Source: Neorhizobium huautlense
Lineage (GTDB): Bacteria; Pseudomonadota; Alphaproteobacteria; Rhizobiales; Rhizobiaceae
DNA length: 64,000 bases
Direction: 5' to 3'
NCBI RefSeq assembly: GCF_002968575.1
Contig: NZ_PVBM01000003.1
Location: forward strand, 62,001-126,000
Shown here: positions 24,600-33,225 of the stretch, one piece after another
How positions within the stretch are numbered: position 1 is the stretch's first letter
Layout of the letters: every line of letters begins with the position of its first letter
The notes under the pieces: model-generated
The model's database searches: none
What the model saw: the letters and a program-made list of their open reading frames with translations, nothing else
Told to the model about the DNA's origin: nothing
Program-made: the position numbers and the translations under genes

Positions 24600-24787
24600 T
24601 GAATTTATGGTAAATGATTTGCTAATCGAACTCTATCTTAATATTGCGGTTCCTCACTTGGTATGATCCGAGGTTGGCGGCCTAACCATCGATAAGTATC
24701 GCTTATCGGAGGTGATATGTACATCGCAGTTGTACGCACTCGGAAGCCGTGGTATAAGTTGGTCGAAAGCCAATATCGGAGGGTTGG

Positions 24788-25081
24788 ATGCCCCAGACCC
24801 GCTACAAGATCAGCGAAGCCCGCAAAAATTTCGCAGAAGTCCTCGAGCGCGCCAACCAGGGTGAGGAAATCGTCATCATGCGCGGCAACGAAGTTTATGC
24901 ACGGATCGGCCCCGCAGCCGGTGGAGGTAAGCGGCCGTTCGGTCTGCTGCGCCACCGTCGACTGCCCGATGACCTGTTCGATACAGTCGATGAAGAGCAG
25001 GCAGCGATCGACGCTGGCGACTGGAACGACGATACCGGCGTCTGGCAGGGCAAATCCGAGAGCGGCGACAGCACCCAATGA
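24788..25081 (+). CDS. Phd/YefM-family antitoxin
   Basis: The 97-residue protein begins YKISEARKNFAEVLERANQGEEIVI, the typical Phd/YefM fold, and continues with RGNEVYARIGP. The C-terminal acidic tail (FDTVDEEQAAIDAGDWNDD) would be the toxin-binding part. GGAGG lies seven bases before the ATG. Its stop overlaps the start of the PIN gene by 4 bases (ATGA), as in classic antitoxin-toxin operons. Antitoxins of this type repress their own promoter together with the toxin. Confidence 0.85.
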   Translation: MPQTRYKISEARKNFAEVLERANQGEEIVIMRGNEVYARIGPAAGGGKRPFGLLRHRRLPDDLFDTVDEEQAAIDAGDWNDDTGVWQGKSESGDSTQ

Positions 25082-25455
25082 AAGTTTTGCTCGACAGCCA
25101 TGCTGTCTACTGGTGGACGATCGGCAGCGATCGCCTGTCGGCAAAGGCACGATCCCTGATCGAGGACAAGGCAAACGCCATCCTCGTTAGTGCGGTCACG
25201 TTCTACGAGTTGGACAACAAGATGCGCCTGAACAAACTTGATCTTAAGCCGCAAGAGCTGCGGGCAGCCGTCATGGAAAGTGGCCTGCAAACGTTGGCCG
25301 TCAGCGATCTGCATGCCGAGCTCGCGGCGGCTTTTGACTGGGATCACCGAGATCCTTGGGACCGCATTCTCGCCGCCCAGGCACGGCTGGAGCATTGCGC
25401 ATTCGTCTCCACCGACATGGCGTTCGATGCGATCTTGCATGAGCGGGTCTGGTAA
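25078..25455 (+). CDS. PIN-domain toxin (VapC-like ribonuclease)
   Basis: The 125-residue protein is a PIN domain: LLDSHAVYWW holds the first acidic residue, VSAVTFYELDNK the second (Glu), and WDHRDPWDRILAAQA the third and fourth Asp. These carboxylates bind the metal for RNA cleavage. The start overlaps the antitoxin stop. The partner is Phd-like instead of VapB, a common mixed pairing. It lies 12 bases ahead of the recombinase gene, so it probably stabilises the mobile segment. Confidence 0.88.
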   Translation: MKVLLDSHAVYWWTIGSDRLSAKARSLIEDKANAILVSAVTFYELDNKMRLNKLDLKPQELRAAVMESGLQTLAVSDLHAELAAAFDWDHRDPWDRILAAQARLEHCAFVSTDMAFDAILHERVW

Positions 25456-25467
25456 AGGGCAGCGGCG

Positions 25468-26661
25468 ATGACGGAACCCGTAGATATCGTCGTGGCAGCA
25501 CGTCCACGGCCTGGCGATATAAGCAGTTCGCCGTCACGTTCCATCGACAAACGCATCGCGACGCTGGACACGATCGCCGCCGTCCTGCCGATCGACCGCC
25601 GCGACGAACTGGCCGAGCTGTTGACCGATCAGGATGTCGAGACGCTTCGCCATCTGGTCAACGAGGGCATGGGCGCCAATACGCTGCGGGCGTTGACCTC
25701 TGATCTTGCCTATCTGCAGGCCTGGTCGCTGGCCGCCACCGGCAAATCTCTGCCCTGGCCGGCACCCGAGGCCCTTCTCCTGAAATTCGTTGCCCATCAT
25801 CTGTGGCAGCCCGAGCAGCGCGCCATCGACCCTCACCACGGCATGCCATCCGATGTCGAGCAAAGCTTGCGCGACCAGCGCTTCCTTCGGTCGTCCGGCC
25901 CGCATGCGCCCGATACTGTGCGCCGGCGGCTTGCCAGCTGGTCGACGCTGACCAGATGGCGCGGTGTTGACGGCGCCTTCGCCTCCCCTGCCCTCAAATC
26001 GGCGATCCGGTTGGCAGTGCGCGCAACGCCACGCCCCCGAAAACGCAAGAGCGCCCAGGCGGTAACCGGCGACGTTCTGGCCAAGCTGCTCGCAACCTGC
26101 AGCACCGACAGCCTTCGTGATATCCGCGACCGGGCAATTTTGATGGTGGCGTTCGCGTCCGGCGGGCGCCGTCGCAGCGAGATTGCCGGTCTGCGCAGAG
26201 ATCAGCTGATCGTCGAGCCGCCGATCTTCGTTGAAGCTAGCCCTCCCCTCCCCTCTCTCGCCATTCATCTGGGCCGCACCAAGACGTCCGGCTCCGAGCA
26301 CGATGAGATCGTCTATCTGACAGGACGGCCGGTGGATGCGCTGAATGCCTGGCTTGTGGCGGGTAAGATCGAAACGGGGAGCATTTTTCGGAAGATCGAT
26401 CGTTGGGGTAATGTTTCGAAGCGGGCGCTGGAGCCGAGCGCGATCAACCAGATCGTGAAGCAGCGGGCGGCGCTGGCAGGGCTGGAGTCTGGGGAGTTTT
26501 CGGCGCACGGGCTGCGGTCGGGGTACCTGACCGAGGCGGCTAACCGCGGTATTCCCCTACCCGAAGCGATGGAACAGTCGCGCCATCGTTCGGTCCAACA
26601 GGCCTCAAGCTATTACAACAACGCGACACGCCGAAGCGGGCGCGCTGCGCGTATGCTGTGA
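25468..26661 (+). CDS. tyrosine recombinase / integrase
   Basis: The 397-residue protein has a SAM-like N-terminal DNA-binding part (residues ~45-180) and a C-terminal phage-integrase domain. The catalytic set is visible: Arg in SGGRRRSEIAGLR, a Lys-containing strand HLGRTKTSGSEHDE, HGLRSG (His-x-x-Arg), SRHRS (His) and the nucleophile in ASSYYNNATRR. It lies 12 bases behind the toxin gene. Its position with the DUF1612 and TA genes is typical for rhizobial plasmid islands. It may have brought in the upstream defence-like genes, but no attachment site was identified. Confidence 0.88.
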   Translation: MTEPVDIVVAARPRPGDISSSPSRSIDKRIATLDTIAAVLPIDRRDELAELLTDQDVETLRHLVNEGMGANTLRALTSDLAYLQAWSLAATGKSLPWPAPEALLLKFVAHHLWQPEQRAIDPHHGMPSDVEQSLRDQRFLRSSGPHAPDTVRRRLASWSTLTRWRGVDGAFASPALKSAIRLAVRATPRPRKRKSAQAVTGDVLAKLLATCSTDSLRDIRDRAILMVAFASGGRRRSEIAGLRRDQLIVEPPIFVEASPPLPSLAIHLGRTKTSGSEHDEIVYLTGRPVDALNAWLVAGKIETGSIFRKIDRWGNVSKRALEPSAINQIVKQRAALAGLESGEFSAHGLRSGYLTEAANRGIPLPEAMEQSRHRSVQQASSYYNNATRRSGRAARML

Positions 26662-26662
26662 A

Positions 26663-26691
26663 GACCGGGATCGGTCAATTACTGCCCGGTC
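26663..26691 (+). terminator. hairpin after integrase gene
   Basis: A 7-base perfect inverted repeat (GACCGGG / CCCGGTC) with a 15-base loop begins two bases after the integrase stop. It lacks a T-run, so termination is possible but not certain. Confidence 0.35.
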
Positions 26692-26727
26692 GATCACTGG
26701 CAAAGGGATGAAACTGATGCAGCTTGA

Positions 26728-26905
26728 TTATTTCCGCAGTGGCGGATGATGTTTTCCGATCTCATTCGGAGCGTATCCGAGGTGACGCGAGAAGGCGCGT
26801 GACAAGGATGTGGCGCTGCCAAAGCCAGCCCGTCCGGAAACCACCTTGACGCTGCATCCCTTGGACAACAAGACGTGCGCCAACGTGAGACGCCATCCCT
26901 GTCAA
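26728..26905 (-). pseudogene. AraC-family regulator, C-terminal fragment
   Basis: One minus-strand frame reads WRLTLAHVLLSKGCSVKVV, then GRAGFGSATSLSRAFSRHLG and a stop at 26728. This is the second HTH of AraC/XylS regulators. The frame breaks at a G-run just upstream (LTG and WRL lie in different frames) and no N-terminal domain remains. It is a decayed remnant. Confidence 0.6.
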
Positions 26906-26948
26906 TGCCGCGTGAGTTTTCCCCAGAAGCCGAAGTAAAATTCCCCAC

Positions 26949-27134
26949 TTACGCCGACGTGGACGCCAGGGAGAACTGAGTATTTTTCGGCGGCGGCCGG
27001 CGCGGCTTTTGCGGCGGTGCGAACGCCGGTGATGCGATGAGGGCTTTGGACGCCTCAAAGCTGAAGTGTTTTTCGTAGAAACGAACGGTCTCCTGGACGT
27101 CCTGCGCGTGGAGCACTATTCTGTTTATTGGCAA
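26949..27134 (-). pseudogene. VOC/glyoxalase-family N-terminal fragment
   Basis: The first ~33 residues (INRIVLHAQDVQETVRFYEK and HFSF) match the start of a VOC/glyoxalase-like domain; the rest is Pro-rich and unlike the family. Only the first beta-alpha-beta unit remains, so the gene has been cut by a recombination event. Confidence 0.55.
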
Positions 27135-27198
27135 TGTCGCTTCTTTCTATGGAAGGCATCCGTGATTCTTCAAGGTGGCGACATGGTAGGTTTTGCTA

Positions 27199-27590
27199 TG
27201 TCCCATTCATCAGCAACAGACCGCTCTCAGATGCTGCTTCTTCCAGAGGCGGTGGATGATTGTGTCGGTGCCGAGAATCCTGCACGCTCATCGAAGCCTT
27301 CGTTGATGGGCTGGATTTACAGGCGGCGGGTTCAGTCGCGTGACACCGAAAGCGACCGCCCGCCCCGGCTACGATCCGGCCGATCTGCTGAAGCTCTACA
27401 TCTACGGCTATCTCAACCGTGTGCGTTCGAGCCGCCGACTGGGAGCGGAAACACATCGCAACATCGAGGTGATCTGGCTGCTTCGGCATCTGAAGCCTGA
27501 CTTCAAGACGATCGCTGATTTCCGTCGCGACAACCGCACCGCCTTCCGTCAGGTGTTTCGCGAGCTAGCGCAGGCAAAAAAGCTACGCCC
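27199..27590 (+). pseudogene. IS1182-family transposase, N-terminal fragment
   Basis: The translation pieces LLLPEAVDDCVGAENP, then IEAFVDGLDL, then GYDPADLLKLYIYGYLNRVR and HLKPDFKTIADFRRDN match the DUF772 N-terminal part of IS1182-type transposases. The parts lie in different frames and the catalytic C-terminal part is missing, so this is a dead remnant. No terminal inverted repeats could be assigned. Confidence 0.65.
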
Positions 27591-27734
27591 TCCAAGCCCA
27601 CCAAGGGCCGGGCAAAACCCGCACAAAAGAAGCGAGCTGATCGATGGCACCGCGTCGCCCCTATTGGAGAGGTTACCTTAAACTCTCGCTCGTCATTTGC
27701 CCTGTCGCGATGACGCGGCATGTAGGCGTCACTC

Positions 27735-27750
27735 CGGGCGTTTTCGCCCG
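27735..27750. repeat. short perfect hairpin
   Basis: CGGGCG and CGCCCG pair around a TTTT loop downstream of the transposase fragment. It may be part of a mobile-element end. No T-run follows, so a terminator role is doubtful. Confidence 0.3.
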
Positions 27751-27848
27751 AACAGACTGATGCCCACTCACACTTTTTCGACGCCTAATTTGTGCTGCTT
27801 CTGATCGAAAAGACGTTGAATTCCGCTTTGCAATGTGCGCATCTGGCT

Positions 27849-27930
27849 CACACGCGGCGTGACGACGCCGTGAGCGACGACCGCTTCAGGAAGCGCGTCA
27901 GACGCCCTTTACGACCGCCTTGAAGGCGCA
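27849..27930. repeat. imperfect direct repeat, copy A (with 33108-33190)
   Basis: This ~82-base stretch aligns with 33108-33190 with one gap and about 14 mismatches by eye. The shared core is CGTGACGACGCCGTGAGCGA. Copy B overlaps a broken NUDIX gene. No intact gene lies in copy A, so it looks like a duplicated remnant or an intergenic mosaic repeat. Confidence 0.55.
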
Positions 27931-28006
27931 AAGCCGATCGAATCCTGGAAGAGGCTCTCCGAGCAAAACGGCGCGGCCCGGCGACCTGCAGGGCCGTCCC
28001 CCCCCT

Positions 28007-28639
28007 TCAGATCTCGGTTCGCTCGGCCAGTTCCAGTGCATCCTCAATGTCGACGCCGAGATACCTTACTGTGTTCTCGATTTTAGTATGGCCAAGCAAT
28101 ATCTGGATAGCCCGAAGGTTGCAGGTTGCCTTGTAAATCATCGCAGCCTTCGTTCGCCGCAGGGAATGCGTACCGTAATCCTCCCGACGAAGCCCGATCG
28201 CCGTCACCCACTCATCGACCAGCCGGGCGTACTGCCGGGTGCTGCGATGATCAGCGTGGTCGGCGCGACTGGGAAAGGCATAGTCATCGACTGTTCCTCC
28301 CCTTCGTTGAAGCCAGGCAAGCAGACTAGCTCTGACCTCGGTCGTAATTTCGAACTGCACCGGTCGTCCGGTCTTTTGCTGAACGACCATCGCGCGATTT
28401 CGAATCTCGTGGCCCGTGACGAGAGTCCCGATTTTCAGTTTTACCAGATCGCAGCCACGGAGCTTGCTGTCGATGGCGAGATCGAAAAGCGCCCGATCTC
28501 TCATCCTTCCTTCTCGGTCGAGGAAAAAGCGTACTGCCCAGATTTGGCGTTGTTTCAGGGGCTTCTTGACGCCAACTTGCTTGCCTGCGTTCCAGGCCGG
28601 TCGGCCCAGCGCGGTAGGATCATATTGTGCTATACCCAT
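28007..28639 (-). CDS. short tyrosine recombinase
   Basis: The 210-residue protein is a compact phage-integrase catalytic domain: DSKLRGCDLVKL (Arg), GTHSLRRTKA (His-x-x-Arg), LLGHTKIENTVRYLG (His and Tyr). The N-terminal core-binding part is nearly absent. Such short recombinases are frequent on rhizobial plasmids and near insertion sequences. It lies next to IS remnants and ends the mobile-element scar. Intact catalytic residues suggest it may still act. Confidence 0.8.
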   Translation of the reverse strand: MGIAQYDPTALGRPAWNAGKQVGVKKPLKQRQIWAVRFFLDREGRMRDRALFDLAIDSKLRGCDLVKLKIGTLVTGHEIRNRAMVVQQKTGRPVQFEITTEVRASLLAWLQRRGGTVDDYAFPSRADHADHRSTRQYARLVDEWVTAIGLRREDYGTHSLRRTKAAMIYKATCNLRAIQILLGHTKIENTVRYLGVDIEDALELAERTEI

Positions 28640-28796
28640 TGTGGTTCTCCTAGGCCACCATTGGCCATTGGAACAACGAGCAGGTTCTAGGCTTCCAGGG
28701 TGGGGGGCCGGTGGCGGTCTGTCCGCTCTTGGTTACCGCTTAAGCAAGCCGGTGCTGGTTTATCAGAAGGCCCCGAAGGCGGCAGCGGCGGAATAG

Positions 28797-29282
28797 TCAG
28801 AGCCAGCGGCGAACCTCGGCCTTGTAGCGGCGGTAGTCGTCGCCGAACTTCTCTTCGAGATAGCGCTCCTCGCGGGCGATCACCTGCGTCTGGATCGCGA
28901 TCAGCACCAACGGGAGCAAGGCGAAGGCGATCGGCCCGTCGAAGCCGATCGCAAGGCCGGCATAGACAAGCGCCATGCCGAGATACATGGGATTGCGGGT
29001 CCACCGATAAGGACCGGTCGTTGCAATGAGGGTCGTTGGCTGCGAGGGCGGAATGTTGGTGCCCAGCCGCCGGAACAGCCCCGCCGCCGCAAGCATGATC
29101 GCCGCGCCGGCAACGAACAGCAGCGCGCCCGTCGCGACCAGTAACCGCCAGTCGATGCCGAACGAGCGCAGGGGGACGAACCGCTCCACCGCCAGCCCCA
29201 ACAGCAGCGCTCCCAGATAGACGAAGGGCGGAGGGAAGCGGACACCCGCGCTGTCCGGTTCGACGGCCATGTTCATCTCCAA
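28797..29282 (-). CDS. isoprenylcysteine carboxyl methyltransferase-family membrane protein
   Basis: The 161-residue protein has about four membrane segments and the ICMT/PEMT signature: TTGPYRWTRNPMYLGM and a late REERYLEEKFGDDYRRY. These residues bind S-adenosylmethionine and the substrate head group. Bacterial members methylate lipids or small molecules of unknown identity. It ends the unit with the flavoprotein gene, which starts 20 kb... only 1 kb upstream on the same strand and stops 10 bases before this ATG. Both are probably controlled by the divergent TetR gene. Confidence 0.8.
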   Translation of the reverse strand: MEMNMAVEPDSAGVRFPPPFVYLGALLLGLAVERFVPLRSFGIDWRLLVATGALLFVAGAAIMLAAAGLFRRLGTNIPPSQPTTLIATTGPYRWTRNPMYLGMALVYAGLAIGFDGPIAFALLPLVLIAIQTQVIAREERYLEEKFGDDYRRYKAEVRRWL

Positions 29283-29291
29283 TCTGTGCTC

Positions 29292-30302
29292 TCAACGCAG
29301 CATCGATTGTTGGGCGAAGATACCCGCCATCGCGCCTTGCCATGATGCCGTGGTGACCGAGGGCAAGACGGGGTTGGTGAGGTCGCCGGCAGCGTAGATG
29401 CCCGGCATGCTGGTTTCGCGGCGCTCGTCGACCTTGAGCACGACGCCGAGGGGTGTGTCGGCCGTGGCGAGACCCAGTGATTCATGCAGGCTCGCGGACG
29501 GCTTGTTGCGCGGATGCGCGAACAGGATGTCGACCGCAACGTTTGGCCCGGTATCGAGCTTGATCGTGGCGTTGTGGCTCCCGTGAGGGGCGACGCCGGT
29601 GATCCGGCCATCGACGACAGGTACGTTGCGGCCCGCCAGATCGGCCCGGATATCGGATGAAATCTCGTGACCATCGGCGAAGACCGTCAGCCTGTCAGTC
29701 CAATCGCGAAACAGCCTGACCTGGTTCATTGACTGCGGACCGGACCAGACGAGGCCCCAATGCTGGCCGGCGACTTCGAAGCCGTCGCAATAGGGGCATG
29801 GAATGATGGATGTGCCCCAGCTTTCGGCATAGCCCGGAACATCAGGCATCTGGTCAACGACGCCATAGCTCAGGATCAGGCGGCGCGCCCCAAGGCTTTC
29901 GCCATCGCCAGTGAGGACGGAGAAGTTGTCGATGGTGCCGGAAATGCTGTCGGCACGGGCATTGACCAGCCGGATCGCGGGATAACGCGTCAGCTGTTGC
30001 CGCGCCTCGGCCAGGATGTCCAGCGGTGGCTTGTGATCGTGGCCGAGCATACCGTGCGAGCGGCCCGCGAAGCGATTACGCGGCAGGCCGGTATCGAGAA
30101 CGGTGACCTTACGGCGGGCACGGCCGAGCTGCAGGGCGGCGGCGAGACCGGCAAAGCTGCCGCCGATGATGATGACGTTATCCATAGTAGTGGGCTCCGT
30201 ATTGTGGGTAGACGATGTTGGATTCGAACCCGCGATGGCTTGGGCGTGCGGCAGGCCGATGGTGGACAGCGCGGCCAGCTTCAGCAGTGTTCGTCGTTGC
30301 AT
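29292..30302 (-). CDS. thioredoxin-reductase-like FAD/NAD(P)-dependent oxidoreductase
   Basis: The 336-residue protein has a FAD-binding GGSFAG motif after MDNVIII, a redox-like PCPYCDG (CxxC), and a C-terminal FAD motif GIYAAGDLTNP. This is the thioredoxin-reductase-like class of pyridine-nucleotide disulfide oxidoreductases. An N-terminal MQRRTLLKLAALS stretch looks like a twin-arginine-type signal, but the usual start for this family would be MDNV at about 30184, so the extension may be an artefact. It is divergent from a TetR regulator and precedes the ICMT-like gene by 9 bases. Confidence 0.82.
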   Translation of the reverse strand: MQRRTLLKLAALSTIGLPHAQAIAGSNPTSSTHNTEPTTMDNVIIIGGSFAGLAAALQLGRARRKVTVLDTGLPRNRFAGRSHGMLGHDHKPPLDILAEARQQLTRYPAIRLVNARADSISGTIDNFSVLTGDGESLGARRLILSYGVVDQMPDVPGYAESWGTSIIPCPYCDGFEVAGQHWGLVWSGPQSMNQVRLFRDWTDRLTVFADGHEISSDIRADLAGRNVPVVDGRITGVAPHGSHNATIKLDTGPNVAVDILFAHPRNKPSASLHESLGLATADTPLGVVLKVDERRETSMPGIYAAGDLTNPVLPSVTTASWQGAMAGIFAQQSMLR

Positions 30303-30404
30303 GGCACCCTCATGTTTTTCGATTCATTCTTTGGCTTGCATATTTCTGAAACTAAGTGGTATCGTAATTCGAGAATAAAGATACTGTCAAGGACTGGAAT
30401 TGAC

Positions 30405-31052
30405 ATGACCGAAAATAGTCGAGGCCGGCGCGGCCGGCCCGCTAACGAGGCGCTTGGTCAAACCATAGTCGACGCCGCGAGCGAACTTTTTGCGGAATTG
30501 GGTTTTCAAGCGACGACATTGGACAAGGTCGCTCAGCGGGCGAAGATATCCAAACTCAGCATCTATCGTCACTTCGAGAGCAAAGAGGCCCTGTTTGGCG
30601 CGGCGTTTGCGGCCCGGTGCCATCAGTTAATCCCGCAGGTCCTTTTTGAAGGCGTCGACGGTTCGGCCGAAGATCAGCTCATGGCGGTGGGATCGTCCCT
30701 GCTTCGCACGCTGTTGCGCCCGGACGTCCGCAATGTCGAAGCCATGGTCATGGCCGACACGACGAATCAAAAGTCGTTGGGTAAGCTGCATTACGACGCC
30801 GGCCCGGCCCATATCATCGCCCAAATCGAGGTTCTGTTGCGTCAATTGCACGACAAGGCGGTTCTAAACGTGCCCGATCCTCTCCGGTCCGCCCGCTTGT
30901 TCGCTGCGCTTTTCAAAGGGTCCGATCTCCTAATTATTGCACGCTTCGATCAGGCGCGAGCAGAGGACGACAAGGAGATCGAATCCTACTGCCGATCGGC
31001 CGTCGCCATGTTCATGGCCGCGCACGGCGGCAACGACCACGCCGGCGGATAG
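30405..31052 (+). CDS. TetR/AcrR-family transcriptional regulator
   Basis: The 215-residue protein has an N-terminal HTH typical of TetR: IVDAASELFAELGFQATTLD, then AQRAKISKLSIYRHFESKEALF. The C-terminal part would bind a ligand. The basic leader RGRRGRP is common in this family. The start is ATG 30405; the open frame upstream is a shadow of the flavoprotein gene. It is divergent from the flavoprotein/ICMT pair, so it likely represses that promoter and its own. Confidence 0.88.
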   Translation: MTENSRGRRGRPANEALGQTIVDAASELFAELGFQATTLDKVAQRAKISKLSIYRHFESKEALFGAAFAARCHQLIPQVLFEGVDGSAEDQLMAVGSSLLRTLLRPDVRNVEAMVMADTTNQKSLGKLHYDAGPAHIIAQIEVLLRQLHDKAVLNVPDPLRSARLFAALFKGSDLLIIARFDQARAEDDKEIESYCRSAVAMFMAAHGGNDHAGG

Positions 31053-31480
31053 CCTAGGAGTACTTGCATGATATTTGGATGCTCGCATTGACATCAACCC
31101 GGCGATTATCGTTGGGAAACGAGCTGACCGCGGAGTAACCGCTGGAAGCCTTGGTGCCGACTTGGCAGACCGTCAGCTTTCGGGAAGCTGCAATGGTGGT
31201 CTGAACGGCGGAAATAAAGGCGCTATTCAGACTGTCAGCTTGGCGCATTGCCAGTAGGAAAAGCGGACATGTTGCTTATCGCAGTTAACGTTGGGCTTGA
31301 GCCCCCTTGAGGTCATCGACTGCCGAAGAAACGCGTTTAAAATCCAGCTTGTGAGACAAAGTCGGGGTTGACACTGCGAGAATGCTTGCCAGGGGGTGGG
31401 TGAATTTCCAGGTGAGGTTTTAGGTGGTAACTGTCCGTACCCCTCAAAAAGCGTGCTTGCTTGCGATTTTCGCTCTATCA
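31053..31480. other. intergenic stretch upstream of the TPP riboswitch
   Basis: No supported gene was found. The short frames lack family features. The region should hold the promoter for the riboswitch-controlled transcript. Confidence 0.45.
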
Positions 31481-31485
31481 TCGTC

Positions 31486-31588
31486 TACACCGAGGGGTGC
31501 CCTGCCGAAGGGCTGAGATACTGCTGGCCAACGCAGCGCAGTGACCCTTTGAACCTGATCCGGATCATGCCGGCGAAGGGACGGGTCC
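31486..31588 (+). promoter_or_regulatory. TPP riboswitch (THI element)
   Basis: The strand carries the THI-box landmarks in order: GAGGGGTGCC, then GGGCTGAGATACTGC, then GTGACCCTTTGAACCTGATC, then CGGATCATGCCGGCGAAGGG. These are the pyrimidine-sensing (CTGAGA) and diphosphate-sensing (ACCTGAT...GCGAAGGGA) parts. Binding of thiamine diphosphate normally shuts off the downstream genes. Downstream lie a hairpin over a ribosome site, a 38-codon ORF and an MFS transporter. Confidence 0.92.
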
Positions 31589-31604
31589 GACACCTATCCT
31601 CAGC

Positions 31605-31624
31605 CGGCCTCTTAGACGAGGCCG
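31605..31624 (+). promoter_or_regulatory. hairpin that can hide the ribosome site after the riboswitch
   Basis: CGGCCTC and GAGGCCG form a 7-base stem with a 6-base loop. The right arm contains GAGG, five bases ahead of the ATG at 31627. No T-run follows. It fits a translation-level expression platform for the TPP riboswitch. Confidence 0.5.
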
Positions 31625-31626
31625 TA

Positions 31627-31743
31627 ATGACATTGACGAAACCAAAGCTCGGAACGAATACCCCTAGAGGCAGCACGATCAAGATCTTGCCCTCACCCTC
31701 GATTTCTCCGCGGCGGAGCGGCTTGGAGAGGGCTGAGACATGA
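31627..31743 (+). CDS. 38-residue ORF between TPP riboswitch and MFS gene
   Basis: The ORF begins at ATG 31627 with GAGG five bases upstream and ends in ATGATG, so its stop overlaps the MFS start at 31740. The peptide is basic and Pro/Ser-rich, with no membrane segment and no family. It may be a leader peptide that passes ribosomes to the MFS gene, or the remains of a lost gene. Confidence 0.45.
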   Translation: MTLTKPKLGTNTPRGSTIKILPSPSISPRRSGLERAET

Positions 31744-32972
31744 TGCGCTCCCCTCCAAGGTTCTCGACAATCATCCTATTGTGCGCTCTTTCGGTCATAC
31801 CGCTGAACGTGTTCCTGCCTTCGCTGGCGAATATCGCCGGGGATTTTCATATAAGCTATGCTTTCGCTAGCTTGTCGTTGGCAGGCTATGCGGTGGTCGC
31901 CGTTGCGGTGGAAATGGTCATGGGTCCGCTGTCGGATCGGTTCGGACGGCGACCGATCATTCTGGCGAACCTTGCTGCTTTCACGCTTGGATCAATCGGC
32001 TGTGCCCTATCGCCTGATATTTGGATATTCCTCGCCTTCCGTATGCTTCAGGCTACAATTACCTCCTGCTACCCGGTCGCTATGGCGGTCATCAGGGATA
32101 CCGTCGGAAAGGAGCGGACGGCGAGCAGGATCGGCTATACGGCAATGATCTGGGCGATCGCGCCGATGTTCGCCCCGGCATTCGGCGGGGCTTTAGATCA
32201 GGCCCTTGGCTGGCGGGCGATTTTCTGGTGTCTCGCCCTCGCCGGGGCAGTGATGTTCCTCTTGTGCTGGTTCGGTCTGAGCGAAACCAACAAAGCGCGC
32301 TCGGACACGATTGCTCAGCAGTTCCGAACCTATCCGGCCTTGTTCCGCGCGCCGCGCTTCTGGGCCTACGGATTGTGCATGTCGTTCTCGGTTGGAGCGT
32401 TCTATGCCTTCCTTGCCGGCGCTCCATTGGCGGCAACATCGGCATATGACCTACAGGCCGGAACGCTCGGTATCTTCATGGGCGTCACAACCCTGGGCTA
32501 TATCTTCGGCAGCTTCCTGTCGGGGCGATATGCCGGGCGCGTGCCGTTGACCACCATGATGATTATGGGGCGCGTCGTAGCGTGCGCGTGCCCTATAATC
32601 GGCTTGGCCCTGTTTCTGGCAGGCTTCAGGAATGCCATTGCGCTATTCGGCCCCTGCATCCTGATCGGCATCGGCAACGGCCTGACCATGCCGAGTGCCA
32701 ATGCCGGGATGCTCTCGGTGCGTCCGGATCTCGCCGGAAGCGCCGCCGGATTGGCCGGTGCCATGACGGTTGGCGGCGGTGCGGCCCTTTCATCGATCAC
32801 GGGGGCGATGCTGACAGAAAACGACGCGACCTATGGGCTCTTCTGCATCATTCTTCTTTCGACGACGATTGGGCTGCTGGCTGCGACATTCGCCGCACTT
32901 ACCGATAAACACGATTCCACGATAACAGCGGTGAAGTCATCCCATGCTGCCAGCCAATCCGAACGAGGATGA
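31740..32972 (+). CDS. MFS transporter (Bcr/CflA-like DHA1 group) under TPP riboswitch
   Basis: The 410-residue protein has 12 probable membrane helices. The MFS loop 2-3 motif GPLSDRFGRRPII is clear, and MAVIRDTVGKE plus the helix with APMFAPAFGGALDQALGWR are typical of Bcr/CflA drug exporters. Placement directly below a TPP riboswitch instead suggests transport of thiamine or a precursor, since such riboswitches control biosynthesis and uptake genes. The ATG overlaps the small upstream ORF, and the following NUDIX gene overlaps its stop. Substrate is inferred only from the riboswitch. Confidence 0.85.
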   Translation: MMRSPPRFSTIILLCALSVIPLNVFLPSLANIAGDFHISYAFASLSLAGYAVVAVAVEMVMGPLSDRFGRRPIILANLAAFTLGSIGCALSPDIWIFLAFRMLQATITSCYPVAMAVIRDTVGKERTASRIGYTAMIWAIAPMFAPAFGGALDQALGWRAIFWCLALAGAVMFLLCWFGLSETNKARSDTIAQQFRTYPALFRAPRFWAYGLCMSFSVGAFYAFLAGAPLAATSAYDLQAGTLGIFMGVTTLGYIFGSFLSGRYAGRVPLTTMMIMGRVVACACPIIGLALFLAGFRNAIALFGPCILIGIGNGLTMPSANAGMLSVRPDLAGSAAGLAGAMTVGGGAALSSITGAMLTENDATYGLFCIILLSTTIGLLAATFAALTDKHDSTITAVKSSHAASQSERG

Positions 32973-33107
32973 AGATGTCTAGTTCACAACGCATTCTTGC
33001 AGCCAGTGCGGTCGTTCGCGACGAAAGACGGCGCATTATTTCTCGTCCAGCGCCGATCCACTAGACAAGGCGTGCTGGATGCTACCGGGCGGCCGCACCG
33101 ATCTCGG

Positions 33108-33190
33108 CACACGCGACGTGACGACGCCGTGAGCGATGTCCGCTTCCAGGAAGCGCGCGAGACGGCATCTACCGCCGAGGTGAAGGCGCG
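33108..33190. repeat. imperfect direct repeat, copy B (with 27849-27930)
   Basis: This stretch aligns with copy A over ~82 bases with about 14 mismatches and one gap. It overlaps the decayed NUDIX box region. Its 3' neighbour, 33182-33225, in turn resembles 39587-39629. Confidence 0.55.
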
Positions 33191-33225
33191 TTGCCGCCCG
33201 GCGGCATTGGCGATCGGTCGGTGGT
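33182..33225. repeat. imperfect repeat (with 39587-39629)
   Basis: The shared pattern is GGCG-x-TTGCCGCCCGGC, then a variable part, then TCGGTCGGTGGT. Both copies lie in non-coding DNA on the same strand. It could be a rhizobial intergenic mosaic element. Confidence 0.45.

Noticed and set aside
30190..30250. tRNA-like T-arm sequence (GGTTCGAATCC on the minus strand)
   Set aside because: It lies within or just ahead of the flavoprotein gene and there is no acceptor stem, D-arm or anticodon arm around it.
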